Positions 63,980 through 64,000 of a DNA stretch of 64,000 bases are shown here, in pieces. The DNA is from Roseiarcus sp963781895. Lineage in GTDB: Bacteria > Pseudomonadota > Alphaproteobacteria > Rhizobiales > Beijerinckiaceae. The DNA lies in contig CAWAIM010000019.1 in NCBI GenBank assembly GCA_963781895.1, positions 68,410 through 132,409 of the forward strand, given 5' to 3'. The position numbers and the translations under genes are program-made. The notes under the pieces were generated by a model. The model did not search any database. It was not told the origin of the DNA and saw only the letters and a program-made list of their open reading frames with translations. Positions within the stretch are counted from its first letter, which is position 1; each line of letters begins with the position of its first letter.

Positions 63980-64000
63980 GGTCAGAGCGCGTCCGGGGGC

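Overview
The window is GC-rich chromosomal DNA from an alphaproteobacterium, most likely Hyphomicrobiales (Rhizobiales). The evidence is the gene set and order: purL-small protein-bolA, rluB-rsmD next to tadA, ffh-rpsP-rimM-trmD, etfB-etfA-hbd, an NAD-linked fdsGBA-fdhD-fdsD formate dehydrogenase, leuD, cobT and a CrbS-type kinase. A methylotrophic or Beijerinckiaceae/Methylocystaceae-like host would fit the formate dehydrogenase, but genus cannot be told from sequence alone.

Layout. 1-1.1 kb: end of purL, a small conserved protein, bolA. 1.2-7.35 kb: an accessory patch in which pieces of class III adenylate/guanylate cyclase-TolB-like-TPR genes (six pieces, two nearly full length) alternate with three type II toxin-antitoxin modules (DUF4258/YgiT-like, HicB/HicA-like, Phd/VapC). 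Only Phd/VapC looks wholly intact. 7.4-16.1 kb: htpG, two class I aminotransferases, a LprI-like protein, nudC and a GGDEF-EAL protein. 16.3-24.6 kb: lipoprotein, rsmD, rluB, tadA, a MetE-C-like methyltransferase with an aldehyde dehydrogenase, an O-methyltransferase and cobT. 24.6-25.8 kb: gene-free, with a receiver-domain remnant and a short inverted-repeat cluster. 25.8-30.8 kb: SLC5-type hybrid sensor kinase, leuD, SCO1. 30.9-37.9 kb: fdsR and the formate dehydrogenase operon. 37.9-40 kb: broken FUSC-type transporter. 41.7-45.9 kb: ffh-rpsP-rimM-petA-trmD, with a Rieske gene sitting inside the classical ribosome/SRP operon. 45.9-48.6 kb: hbd-etfA-etfB. 48.8-54.2 kb: peptide-type ABC importer. 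54.3-58.4 kb: ptsP, then prfA and nadD as one continuous reading frame. 58.3-64 kb: ribitol-dehydrogenase-like SDR, PilZ protein, a small HELAH protein, a seventh cyclase copy and a periplasmic TPR protein.

How the genes work together. The fds operon oxidises formate to CO2 and makes NADH; FdhD sulfurates its molybdenum cofactor. EtfAB and Hbd serve acyl-CoA oxidation, and the SLC5 kinase probably senses acetate-like carbon. ffh, rpsP, rimM, trmD, prfA, rluB, rsmD and tadA all serve translation.

A caution applies throughout. Many genes carry single-base frameshifts, and every one outside the cyclase copies that I could resolve is a +1 insertion. This bias suggests residual sequence or assembly error for part of the apparent decay. 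The large internal deletions in the cyclase remnants cannot be explained that way.
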